From Ichthyosporea sp. XGB-2017a (Eukaryota; Opisthokonta; Ichthyosporea), in assembly GCA_002811675.1 (NCBI GenBank), contig PDIM01010328.1:137897-193445 (forward strand): a stretch of DNA of 55,549 nt, read 5' to 3'. Below the pieces are notes generated by a model, which saw nothing but the letters and a program-made list of their open reading frames with translations, did no database searches and had not been told where the DNA came from. The position numbers and the translations under genes are program-made. Positions 1-8,007 of this stretch are shown here, in pieces; the stretch's first letter is position 1, and each line of letters begins with the position of its first letter.

Positions 1-81
<81 letters not shown>
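1..81. repeat. Poly(A) homopolymer at window edge
   Basis: The window opens with 81 consecutive A residues and then passes directly into unique sequence. It is not a telomeric repeat of any familiar type. A homopolymer exactly at the start is most simply an assembly breakpoint, where a contig ended in a tract that could not be spanned. The other possibility is the tail of a retroposed transcript lying outside the window. Confidence 0.9.
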
Positions 82-83
<2 letters not shown>

Positions 84-1199
84 AGTTTGGTTGGAGTTTT
101 GAAGAGAAAATGGCGGGAAATATGCACTGGTTGCTAGGGGACTCTGTATTTCATAGTGGAGAAACAAAGAAAGATACAAGTCCTTAGTCCACACTGGACC
201 TGCTGCAGGGAAACTAACAACAACACCAACATTCTCTTGGGGTAGGAATGAGGATATGTGCTCATTCATAGCGCTAGAGTGTTGCATGTGTGCTTGTTCC
301 TTCGGTTCACTTTCTGTACAATGTAAAGAAAACTCAAAATATGTTTCAAAGTTCCTACATCACTTAAAGCATTGTATAAAAGCTTTATACTTCTCCTTGA
401 TACTTGAACCCAAACTATTATTATCCTAAGAAATGTAGTCGTCACAAAAAAGACAATTATATCGTCGCTTCTTCAACAGGGGTATAAGGCATTTCACTCT
501 GTGTGCTTTGTCTCAACCAAAGGATACAGCTATGAAATGCCAATAAAAGATAAACCTGTAGTTATCACTCGGGCGTACACATACTCGCCTTGTCTCGAAT
601 ACATGAAAAGGTACCTGAAATTAGCAAAGAAGCAGACTCTTCTGCTGCAATGAACTGTGTTCTCGTGTAGCAGGTGTGTCATTAAGGCTGGTCACGTCAA
701 GCCAAGGCAATGTACACAGTCACTCGGACACTGATGAAGTGTGTGTGTGTGGAAGGGAGCCCATCCCCCAACACAGGAGAAAGAGACTGCAGTAAACACC
801 CCTTTCCATTCACCCATTCATTCACAAGGCACGGGGGAGGGTGAGGTGGAGGCAGGCGACATGCCGTTTCTTTTTTATTTTTTTTCTACCGATCGCTTCA
901 TACAAAAACATTTTATTATATTTTGTTGTTTTTATTACAACTTTTCTTCGTATTAGTTTTTTTTGCGTGTGTGTGTGTTTGTTTGGAGATTTATCAGGTT
1001 TGTGTTGATTCTCCGCCCATTTTGTTTTATATCCATTGAGTGACTGACTTGCTACCAAGTGAGTCGAGTATAGAAGGTTTAATTAGAAGGGATTTGAAGG
1101 AACCCCAGTCAATAAGTTGGTGCAGCTTCTTTTGACATATTGATTGTGAATAGTGTCTTGGTGTCTGTATTTTCTTTTTTGAGTGGATTGTGTTGAATA
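82..1199. other. Intergenic and 5' region of the DBP5-like gene
   Basis: I see no convincing gene here. Short ORFs near 741-1299 have low-complexity or frame-shadow composition. The stretch includes a perfect 9-bp inverted repeat (GGCATTTCA at 488-496, TGAAATGCC at 533-541), a G-rich patch near 831-850 and T- and GT-rich sequence just before the start codon at 1200. It probably holds the promoter and leader of the helicase gene. Confidence 0.6.
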
Positions 1200-2728
1200 A
1201 TGGCTGAAGCCGCTGCCACACCAGTAAAGAAGTCGTGGGGCGATGACGACGAGGAAATTGATTTCTCCAAAAAGCCTGAGGTAGGTGGAATATTTGCATT
1301 TATGTTTTGTTTTATTGCTTAGAGAAAGGCTCGACTCTAATATGCTCGCCTGTACTGTAGTTGTTTAAAAATAGTGCTGACGAACTAGCAGCCAAGGTTG
1401 AGGGAAGTCTCGGTCTGCCTAGTGGTGAGCAACCGAAAGATGAAGATGATCCAGTTATTGACATCGAAAAGAACAAGGCTCTTAGAGGACCGGGACTTCT
1501 GGAGAGCAGTAACGAGATTAACGTCCAGCAGGCTGATCCAAACTCTCCGCTATACTCAGTCAAAAGTTTCGAAGAGCTCAATCTTCGACCCGAACTTCTC
1601 AAGGGTGTTTACGCAATGAAGTTTAACAAACCTTCCAAAATTCAAGAGAAAGCGCTTCCCATGATTATTAGTGATCCACCAAAGCATTTAATTGGTCAAT
1701 CCCAGGCTGGTACTGGTAAGACGGCCGCTTTCGTTCTCGGAATGCTCTCTCGAATCGATCCTGCGAAAGCGGAAGTGCAAGCTTTGTGCATTGCTCCTAC
1801 CAGAGAATTGTCTAGGCAGATTGGGGAGGTCATTGAAGAAATGGGTCAGTTTTTGAATATCAAAATTGCATATGCGTTGAAGGATGCACAAACGAAAAAG
1901 GGAGACAAAAAGACGGAGCACGTTGTTTTGGGTACACCAGGATCAATTTTGGACTGGCTGAAAAAAGGGGTTTTTGATCCTAAGAAGATTAAAATTTTTG
2001 TACTTGATGAAGCTGACGTTATGATGGACCAGCAAGGAATGGGTGACCAGTCTATTAGAATCAAGAAAACTCTGGCAAAAAATTGTCAAATTCTTCTGTT
2101 CTCTGCAACCTTCAAACCCCACGTGAAAGAGTTTTCCCTTCGTGTTGTTCCAAACGCAAATATTATTACGTTGAAGCGTGAAGAGCTTACCCTTGATGGC
2201 GTTAAGCAGTATGTAATGGATTGTAGGGATGAAAACCACAAGTATGAAGTGTTGTGTGATATTTATGGGCTGGTGTCGATCGGTCAAGTTATTATCTTTT
2301 GTCATACCAAAAAAACAGTTCAGGAGTTAAACAGACGTATGACTGCTGAAGGCCATACCGTTTCTCTTCTCCATGGTGGTGATATGGATTCGAGTCTTCG
2401 TGACAAGGTAATTGACGACTTTCGTAATGGAAAGACAAAGGTACTCATTACAACAAATGTCCTGGCTCGTGGTATTGATATATTGCAAGTTAATGTAGTT
2501 ATTAATTACGACATTCCCCTCGATGCTCGTAACCGTGCAGATCCTGAGACATATCTTCATCGTATTGGTCGTACAGGGCGTTTTGGTCGTAAGGGTGTTG
2601 GTATTAACTTTGTCCACGATGAATCTTCTAGAAGAAATCTTCGTTATATTGAAAAGTTTTTCGGCAAGCCAATCACCTCTGTTCCAACTGATGACCCGGA
2701 AGAAATTGAGAAAATGCTTAAGATCTAA
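1200..2728 (+). CDS. DBP5: DEAD-box RNA helicase Dbp5/DDX19
   Basis: This is predicted to be the mRNA-export helicase that remodels mRNPs on the cytoplasmic face of the nuclear pore (family knowledge). There are two exons: 1200-1280 (27 codons, starting MAEAAATPVKK) and 1361-2728, separated by an 80-nt GTAGGT...TGTAG intron, giving 482 aa. That is close to the roughly 480 aa of animal DDX19. The second exon shows the family signature DPNSPLYSVKSFEEL, the Q-motif region, Walker A QAGTGKT, PTREL, VLDEAD, FSATF, ARGID and HRIGRTGRFGR. The first exon supplies the acidic N-terminal tail with a normal ATG, so starting in exon 2 would truncate the protein. An AATAAA about 240 nt past the stop could serve as poly(A) signal. 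The Dbp5 assignment over other DEAD-box families rests on the SPLYSVKSFEEL block and overall length. Confidence 0.95.
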
Positions 2729-3291
2729 AATACATGCATGACACAGTATTTTTCACACCACAGACAATACTGCCATTCTTCTAGAAACGACATTGGTCCC
2801 TTTGATGGAACTCATGCCTTAGACGTTTACTTGTAGTTCTTGTCTTTCCTTGGGCCTCCTTTTTACAGGTTGCACAAAGAACCCAAACTCCGGCTTAAAA
2901 TGCAGCTACCTAACTGAACTGAACTGTGCAAAGAGGAGAGTCGGAGGAGGAAACTTTAAAAGAAACAATAAAGAAAAAGCTATATGCAGATTGCAGACCA
3001 ATAATATAATAATAATAATAATAATAATGGGTGATCCTGGTGTGGGGGGGTGGGAATACTTTGTTTGTGTTGTGATCCCTCATGTTCTAATAATGCATCT
3101 TGAGTATGGAGATGGGAGTGGAAGGGGATGGAGTATAAATTATTATTGTGGCTGTGTTGTTGTGTGTTTCGTGTTTGTGTTTCACTTGCGTGGATTTATC
3201 GAGGAATTGAATTTAAGAAGAAGATTGGAATAGTGTCCGTGTTTGGAGATTTTTATTTTTTTTTTTATTGTGCCTTACTTGTGTTGAAATT
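2729..3291. other. Intergenic: helicase 3' end and THI5 5' region
   Basis: No gene is visible. The stretch contains an AATAAA in the 2960s, an AAT microsatellite at about 3001-3029, a run of G near 3045 and a TATA-like TATAAATTATTATTG near 3132. A long T tract lies just before the THI5 start codon at 3292. These fit a helicase terminator followed by a THI5 promoter. Confidence 0.5.
3001..3029. repeat. AAT/ATA microsatellite
   Basis: A short tandem AAT tract lies in the spacer between the DBP5-like gene and THI5. It has no coding content and is a likely polymorphic simple repeat. Confidence 0.85.
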
Positions 3292-4329
3292 ATGGCTACT
3301 GATAAGATTACTTTTTTGCTGAATTGGAAAGCTACTCCATATCATGCACCCACCTTTCTTGCCCAGAAATTGGGCTATTATGCTGACGAAGGCATCAAGG
3401 TTGCAATTTTGGAGCCGAATGATCCAAGTGATGTGACTGAAATTATTGGATCTGGAAAGGTTGACTTAGGTTTCAAAGCAATGATTCACACCATTGCTGC
3501 TAAAGCCCGTGGCTTCCCGGTCACGTCTTTAGGAACTCTTTTTGATGAGCCTTTTACAGGGATCTGCTACTTGAAAAAGAGTGGAATCAAAAAGTTCGAA
3601 GATGTGAAAGGCAAGAAAGTTGGTTATGTTGGTGAATTTGGAAAAGTCATTGTTGATGAACTTTGCAAACATTATGGAATGAGTGAGACTGACTACACTG
3701 CTGTGCGTGTTGGAATGAAAACCACCCAAGCCATTCTTGATGGTACCATTGACTGTGGTGTTGGGATCCAGTGTGTGCAAGGTGTTGAGCTGGAACATCT
3801 TCATGGAGAGGCTGATATGCTTAGGATTGATGAGCTGGCACATCTTGGATGCTGTTGCTTCTGCTCTATATTGTTTATTGGAAATGATGAATTTATCAAA
3901 GCCAATCCTGAAAAGGTAAAGGCTTTTATGAAGGCCAACAAGAAGGCTATGGATTTTGTTCTTGCGAACCCTGAAGAAGCTTGGAAGCTTTATTGTGAAA
4001 TGAAGCCTGTTATGGACACTGAGTTGAACAAAAAGATTTTTATTGCTTCTTTTAGATTTCTATCGCAGAATATGACCAATGTTGAGCGAGACTGGATCAA
4101 AGTGCGTAACTATTGTATCCGATTGGGCTTGATTGACGATACTTTTGAGAGTAATAAGACTAATTCATTCTTGCCCGAAGAATGCCAGAAGGAGGGTAGC
4201 GAAGAGGTGAGACTTCTGAAGGAACATGGCGCCGAGTGGTTTGGAACACCAGACACACGACCAGCAAGGAAGGCACCGTTTGGAGGTGAATACACTTATG
4301 CATGCCCTACTTGTGTCAAAGAGCAGTAG
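3292..4329 (+). CDS. THI5: THI5/NMT1-type thiamine pyrimidine (HMP-P) synthase
   Basis: It makes 4-amino-5-hydroxymethyl-2-methylpyrimidine phosphate for thiamine. In yeast Thi5 the carbons come from PLP and from the enzyme's own active-site histidine, so each protein molecule turns over once (family knowledge). The 345-aa intronless ORF starts MATDKITFLLNW. K62 and H66 in FKAMIHT sit at the same numbers as the yeast PLP lysine and donor histidine. GEFGK and the cysteine motif CCCFC (residues 187-191) are intact. I chose the ATG at 3292 because it matches the family N-terminus; an upstream in-frame extension has no ATG. A TPP riboswitch lies about 270 nt past the stop, tying expression to the end product. 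The C-terminus (TYACPTC) is longer in cysteines than I expect. Bacterial periplasmic-binding homologs exist, but the active-site residues and riboswitch make the synthase call strong. Confidence 0.95.
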   Translation: MATDKITFLLNWKATPYHAPTFLAQKLGYYADEGIKVAILEPNDPSDVTEIIGSGKVDLGFKAMIHTIAAKARGFPVTSLGTLFDEPFTGICYLKKSGIKKFEDVKGKKVGYVGEFGKVIVDELCKHYGMSETDYTAVRVGMKTTQAILDGTIDCGVGIQCVQGVELEHLHGEADMLRIDELAHLGCCCFCSILFIGNDEFIKANPEKVKAFMKANKKAMDFVLANPEEAWKLYCEMKPVMDTELNKKIFIASFRFLSQNMTNVERDWIKVRNYCIRLGLIDDTFESNKTNSFLPEECQKEGSEEVRLLKEHGAEWFGTPDTRPARKAPFGGEYTYACPTCVKEQ

Positions 4330-4338
4330 AATGTGTCT

Positions 4339-4655
4339 GGGTGTATGGTAAGAGTATTTTTTTGCTTGTTATTATTTTGTGTTGTCAGGACTTTATGTTT
4401 GTTTTTGTGTTTCCAGCTATTTAACATATAATTCATGTTGGTCTGTTCGATGTTTTTTGTGTGCGTTCTGTTTGTGTTTTGAAAAATGCCAACCACTTTA
4501 CGCATTTAACTTGATGTTGAACTCTTTTTGCTTCTGTAACTTTTTTTTTCTTATTTCTTTTTCATGTTTAGGCCTTTGGAATGGAATATTCACATGGCCT
4601 GAGATTATACCCGCAGAACCTGAACATCGTAATGGATGCGTAGGGAGTCTAGCTG
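4339..4655 (+). promoter_or_regulatory. TPP riboswitch (THI element) in the 3' region of THI5
   Basis: The conserved core is at 4596-4647. It reads GGC-CTGAGA (4596-4604), ATACCC (4607-4612), GAACCTGA (4616-4623), the P5 hairpin CATC-GTAATG-GATG, and CGTAGGGAG ending at 4647. P5 pairs CATC with GATG where plant THIC aptamers pair CAGG with CCTG, so base changes preserve the stem. P3 can form from GCC (4572-4574) with GGC (4596-4598). The best 5' partner for ACCC in P2 is GGGT at 4339-4342, far upstream, so P3 would be greatly extended or contain an intron. A weaker P1 is possible between CAGTAGA (4324-4330) and TCTAGCTG (4648-4655). It lies on the same strand as THI5, after its stop and before an AATAAA at 4774. 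Core identity is near certain; the outer boundaries are not. Confidence 0.93.
4348..4571 (+). other. Predicted 3'-UTR intron inside the riboswitch P3 arm
   Basis: A strong donor (ATG|GTAAGAG, intron from 4348) and a strong acceptor (long T/C tract then GTTTAG, ending 4571) bracket 224 nt. The donor is 5 nt after the candidate P2 strand GGGT. The acceptor ends immediately before the P3 strand GCC that leads into the aptamer core. Splicing would bring GGGTGTATG directly against GCC, close to the compact bacterial order GGGGT-GCC. The splice sites are seen in the sequence; their use is inferred. Confidence 0.65.
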
Positions 4656-4773
4656 TTCCTTTTGGAGCAGTTTACCGGGGTGGCTTTGTGTGGATATTCC
4701 TAGAAGCGAAGTTTGCTAACCTTAACGTGCTGTTGGCTACGTTTGCTGATTTGATTGAGAAAATGCTAGTGAT

Positions 4774-4779
4774 AATAAA
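4774..4779 (+). terminator. Poly(A) signal AATAAA of THI5
   Basis: AATAAA lies about 125 nt after the riboswitch core and 445 nt after the THI5 stop. It places the transcript end near 4795, just short of the convergent trpC-trpF stop. The minus-strand AATAAA for trpC-trpF is at 4838-4843. Confidence 0.6.
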
Positions 4780-4855
4780 ACATTGACCGATTATGTATTC
4801 ACTAAACTTTGCAGTCCTGTGACTTGTGGGAGAATTGTTTATTTATCGGGAGGAC

Positions 4856-6403
4856 TTATGAGCTTTTTGCATTATGTATAAATTCTTTAATTTTTTGCGC
4901 AGATTTAAATCCGCTTTCATCCTCGACACCTGAAGAAACATCCACCCCCCACGGTTTAACCTGTGTAACGGCATCTGCAACGCTTGAAGGGGTTAAGCCA
5001 CCTGCTACGAGTATTGGAAGATGCTTCGAAACTTCAGCCCCAAGGACCCAGTCAAAAGTCAGCCCACTACCACCTCCTTGCTGTCCAGGGAGTTTCGTAT
5101 CTAGCAGAACAACGGAAACGTGTTTTGGTTTGATAGACTCTAAAACACTTTTGGAATCTGCTGGTTCTTCAATATGAACAGCTTTAATAACAGGAACACA
5201 TATATCATCTGCTAAAGCAAAAGTTTCTGAGCCATGGAACTGGACAGCATCTAATCCACAATATTTGACAATTTCGTTTATGTTTTCGGCAGTTTCGTCA
5301 ATAAATACACCAACAGTCATGGGTCTAGCATAATGAAGCTCCTTTTCCAACCCCGAAGAGCATTCCTGAAACCAACTACCTTCACTAGCATCAATGGGTT
5401 TCTTGAATATTCCTTTTTTGTACCCTTCCTTTGTTTCTTTCCTAACGGCTTCAACAATCGTTTTGGCTTGCTCGGGCTCAACATATCGCTTAGAACCCTT
5501 CACGAAAATCATTCCAATGAAATCCGCGCCATTTCTACACGCACAAAGAGCATCTTCAGGTCTCCGAACCCCGCATATCTTCACTAATGCTTCTCGTCGA
5601 TCCCCTTTCCCAAGGATATAGCTAATGAAAAGTCCTGGGTTCCTCGTCCTTGACATTGCTTCGCCTATTAGCACCCCACTGACGCCTTCCTGCTCATATT
5701 TTGCTATTTCTTGACGGGTTGAAACACCACTGAGGGCAAGCACAGCAACTGAATCAGGTATGATTTTCTTCATTTCCGAAGTAACATTTAAATCCATTTC
5801 CAGAGTATCTAAGTTTCTATTGTTCACGCCAATTACCTTGGCCCCTACCGCGAGTGCGCGTCTCGTCTCTTCAGCATTATTCACCTCCACCAACGGCTCC
5901 AAGGAATGTTTACGCGCAAAATCCACCAGCCGCCCCAACTCATCATCATCTAAACTCTTCACAATCAATAGACATGTATCAGCTCCGTACGCCCTTGCCT
6001 CGAGGATCTGATATTCATCAAGAATGAAATCTTTTCTCAATAGGGCCGGCCTATCTGTCCCTAAAGAATCAAGTTGCTTTCTGGCATCAGCCAAATCTTT
6101 CAAAGTTCCCTTAAACCAGGTAGGCTCAGTAAGAACGGAAACCGTAGCTGCACCACCCTTTGCATACTCCAGTGCGCGCATGCCTGCGTCTAAATCAGCA
6201 TTAATCATACCTTTCGCAGGAGAAGCTCTCTTCACTTCAGCCAAAATAGCCATTGGCTGGGCATTTCGGATTTTTGAATAGAAATCCACTGGAGTATAAC
6301 CATTTTCCTTTATCATCAACTCCAAATTTTCACTTGGCACGGCTTCACGAGCAGCAAGAATATCCTTCCGGCGCTGTGCATTAATCTTTTCAATAACCGA
6401 CAT
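4856..6403 (-). CDS. trpCF: Bifunctional indole-3-glycerol-phosphate synthase / phosphoribosylanthranilate isomerase (TrpC-TrpF)
   Basis: It catalyses two consecutive tryptophan steps: PRA to CdRP (TrpF) and CdRP to indole-3-glycerol phosphate (TrpC). The 515-aa intronless ORF starts MSVIEKINAQRRKDI. The IGPS domain occupies about residues 1-262, with AEVKRASPAKG, LLRKDFI, GVNNRNLDT and LIGEAM. The PRAI domain follows at about 270-515, with VKICGVRRPEDA, LDTKLPGQQGGGSG followed by LTFDW, LAGGL and VDVSSGVE. The C-then-F order is like E. coli TrpC and oomycete TRP1; fungi usually add a TrpG domain in front, which here is a separate gene. An insert of about 40 residues inside PRAI (GIFKKPIDASEGSW region) is absent from bacterial forms as I remember them. 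It converges on THI5 and diverges from the trpEGD row across about 680 nt. Confidence 0.96.
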   Translation of the reverse strand: MSVIEKINAQRRKDILAAREAVPSENLELMIKENGYTPVDFYSKIRNAQPMAILAEVKRASPAKGMINADLDAGMRALEYAKGGAATVSVLTEPTWFKGTLKDLADARKQLDSLGTDRPALLRKDFILDEYQILEARAYGADTCLLIVKSLDDDELGRLVDFARKHSLEPLVEVNNAEETRRALAVGAKVIGVNNRNLDTLEMDLNVTSEMKKIIPDSVAVLALSGVSTRQEIAKYEQEGVSGVLIGEAMSRTRNPGLFISYILGKGDRREALVKICGVRRPEDALCACRNGADFIGMIFVKGSKRYVEPEQAKTIVEAVRKETKEGYKKGIFKKPIDASEGSWFQECSSGLEKELHYARPMTVGVFIDETAENINEIVKYCGLDAVQFHGSETFALADDICVPVIKAVHIEEPADSKSVLESIKPKHVSVVLLDTKLPGQQGGGSGLTFDWVLGAEVSKHLPILVAGGLTPSSVADAVTQVKPWGVDVSSGVEDESGFKSAQKIKEFIHNAKSS

Positions 6404-7086
6404 ATTTACCCTTCAGACTCGATCAAAAAGGAAGTGCTTTGTTCCCTTTTCGAACTTCACAGATACTACTTCAGCGATCCGCGGCGGGGACAGGCCAGTA
6501 CTTTCTAGGGAATCCACAGGTATGAGCGGGGGGAGGTGGGGGAATCCAATCTCTATACTGGAGACAATCTCACCACATACTAAAGCTACACGAGTCTAGC
6601 CACTTTCACTCTACAAGGGTATCATGAATTACAATGTCCTGCTGGGGTAGGGGTAGGGGTGGTTATTATTTGATGATAATGATATCATCGAGTCATGATG
6701 ATCAGCTGATCTGTTTCACACACCCCCTCGCAGTACTGTACACGCTCTGCAGTAATGTGGTATTTGTGACGTTGAGTATTGGGAACACCACCATGGCCAC
6801 TCCACTCCATGACTGCTCCACACAAGTCAACAGGCACGGCCAGCTACATGAAGACACTGTGGCTGTGACTGGCTGGACTGGATTCAGAGAGAGAGAGAGA
6901 GAGAGAGACGGAATAGATCCATTCAAAGTGTGTGTGTGTGTGTGCTGAGTGTGTTAGCTGTGGCTGTCTCGGTTGATTCTTTTCCTGTCTAGTTTTTTTT
7001 TTGTTTGTTTAGAGGAATCCTATTTTGTGTGTATTTGCGTAGATTTTGCAGTGAGGCTTTGTAAAGCGCTTATTTTGTGATTGGTG
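6404..7086. promoter_or_regulatory. Divergent promoter region of the tryptophan cluster
   Basis: This 683-nt spacer separates the trpC-trpF start (minus) from the first plus-strand ORF of the cluster. It has G tracts (near 6520-6540 and 6645-6662), a GA microsatellite (6886-6908), a GT tract (6929-6942) and a T-rich leader. No convincing ORF is present. It is the only plausible promoter for the plus-strand row, because the downstream junctions leave no room for others. Confidence 0.6.
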
Positions 7087-7977
7087 ATGTCGTCGTCCAT
7101 AATTGGTCGCACATCTTTTAACTACGGGCCATCTGCCCAGCGTAAGTTTGAACTTCGCTGCTTGGTGAATCCAATGGCAGATAGTGATCCAGCTAGTGTT
7201 GCAGTGTTCTCCTCTCTGAACGAGAGTGTGACGAACCTCCACGGCAGTAGTAACAAAGGGGAAAAGAATGGCAATGTTTCTAGAAAGCAAGAGCGTACTA
7301 GAACGCGTGCAAGGAGTAGAAAGAACTGTCGCCGGTCCCTCAACCGTAATGGTAAGAAGCAAAAGATGGCTACACTTTGTGCAGCTGGGGCAATTGCACT
7401 TTTTGCTGCTGAGGAATTTCCCCAGCTTCCAATAGAAGAGGACGATTTAAGGGAAAGAAGTTTGTTGGCAGAGACTAACGATGAACCTACTAAAAAGATC
7501 ACGTTTAGCGATAGCTTGCAGACATTGGTTCATTTTGTAGAAAAGGATTGCAAATTTACAGATGCTCTATTGAAGAAGAAGGTTAAATGTGTAACCTTTA
7601 ATCACCCGAAATCTCAGAGAGTAGAGAACTTTGATAGACATTTGAATGGGGTAGTTGCCAATGAACAGCAAGTGTTCAAAAATGCGATATTGAAGAACGA
7701 GATTGACAGTGCTGTAATGTCTAGTGTGACATCCTTTGTGCCACGAACAGTTAAGGTGTCTCAGTTTAAAAGATGTGTGTTTGATAGAGTTTGCCGTGTG
7801 CGAAATATCAAAAGGAATTCTTCATTGTCAAATTCATTTGTACGAAAATTTCTTAGCCACACTGGAAAGTGCCATGAGCGACCTCATAGGGTCAAGCTCT
7901 CTCCGATTTGGAAACGCTTAGACTTGGAGTGGGATTCCATGACTTTTACTCCATCTTCGGTGCCTGCTGTCGTATAG
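7087..7977 (+). CDS. Unknown 296-aa basic protein, first ORF of the trpEGD row
   Basis: I do not recognise a family. The ORF starts MSSSIIGRTSFNYG. It carries a strongly basic, Arg/Lys/Asn-rich segment at about residues 65-93, a short hydrophobic patch (ATLCAAGAIALFAAEEF), then an acidic stretch and a basic C-terminus. Two motifs resemble protein-phosphatase-1 docking RVxF sites: KKITFSD (about 136-142) and KCVTFNHP (about 167-174). The first, with LQTLVHF after it, recalls the spacing in PPP1R3-type glycogen-targeting subunits, but no CBM21 domain is apparent. It ends with TAG only 30 nt before the trpE ATG, on the same strand and without an intron. It therefore probably lies on the trpE transcript, or its own transcript must end inside trpE. 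Whether it has a role in tryptophan metabolism is unknown. Confidence 0.7.
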   Translation: MSSSIIGRTSFNYGPSAQRKFELRCLVNPMADSDPASVAVFSSLNESVTNLHGSSNKGEKNGNVSRKQERTRTRARSRKNCRRSLNRNGKKQKMATLCAAGAIALFAAEEFPQLPIEEDDLRERSLLAETNDEPTKKITFSDSLQTLVHFVEKDCKFTDALLKKKVKCVTFNHPKSQRVENFDRHLNGVVANEQQVFKNAILKNEIDSAVMSSVTSFVPRTVKVSQFKRCVFDRVCRVRNIKRNSSLSNSFVRKFLSHTGKCHERPHRVKLSPIWKRLDLEWDSMTFTPSSVPAVV

Positions 7978-8007
7978 ATGATATATTTTTGAGATTATAG
8001 CTTCAAA

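Noticed and set aside
1-81. Telomere
   Set aside because: Pure A is not a known telomeric repeat, and no subtelomeric repeats follow.
4379-4786. 135-codon ORF after THI5
   Set aside because: It overlaps the intron-like sequence and the TPP riboswitch core. Its composition is Cys/Phe-rich and the RNA structure explains the conservation better than coding.
7978-8007. GATTATAG before the trpE ATG as a trans- or cis-splice acceptor
   Set aside because: The pyrimidine tract is weak and no donor in the preceding ORF gives a plausible product. Kept only as a possibility for RNA testing.
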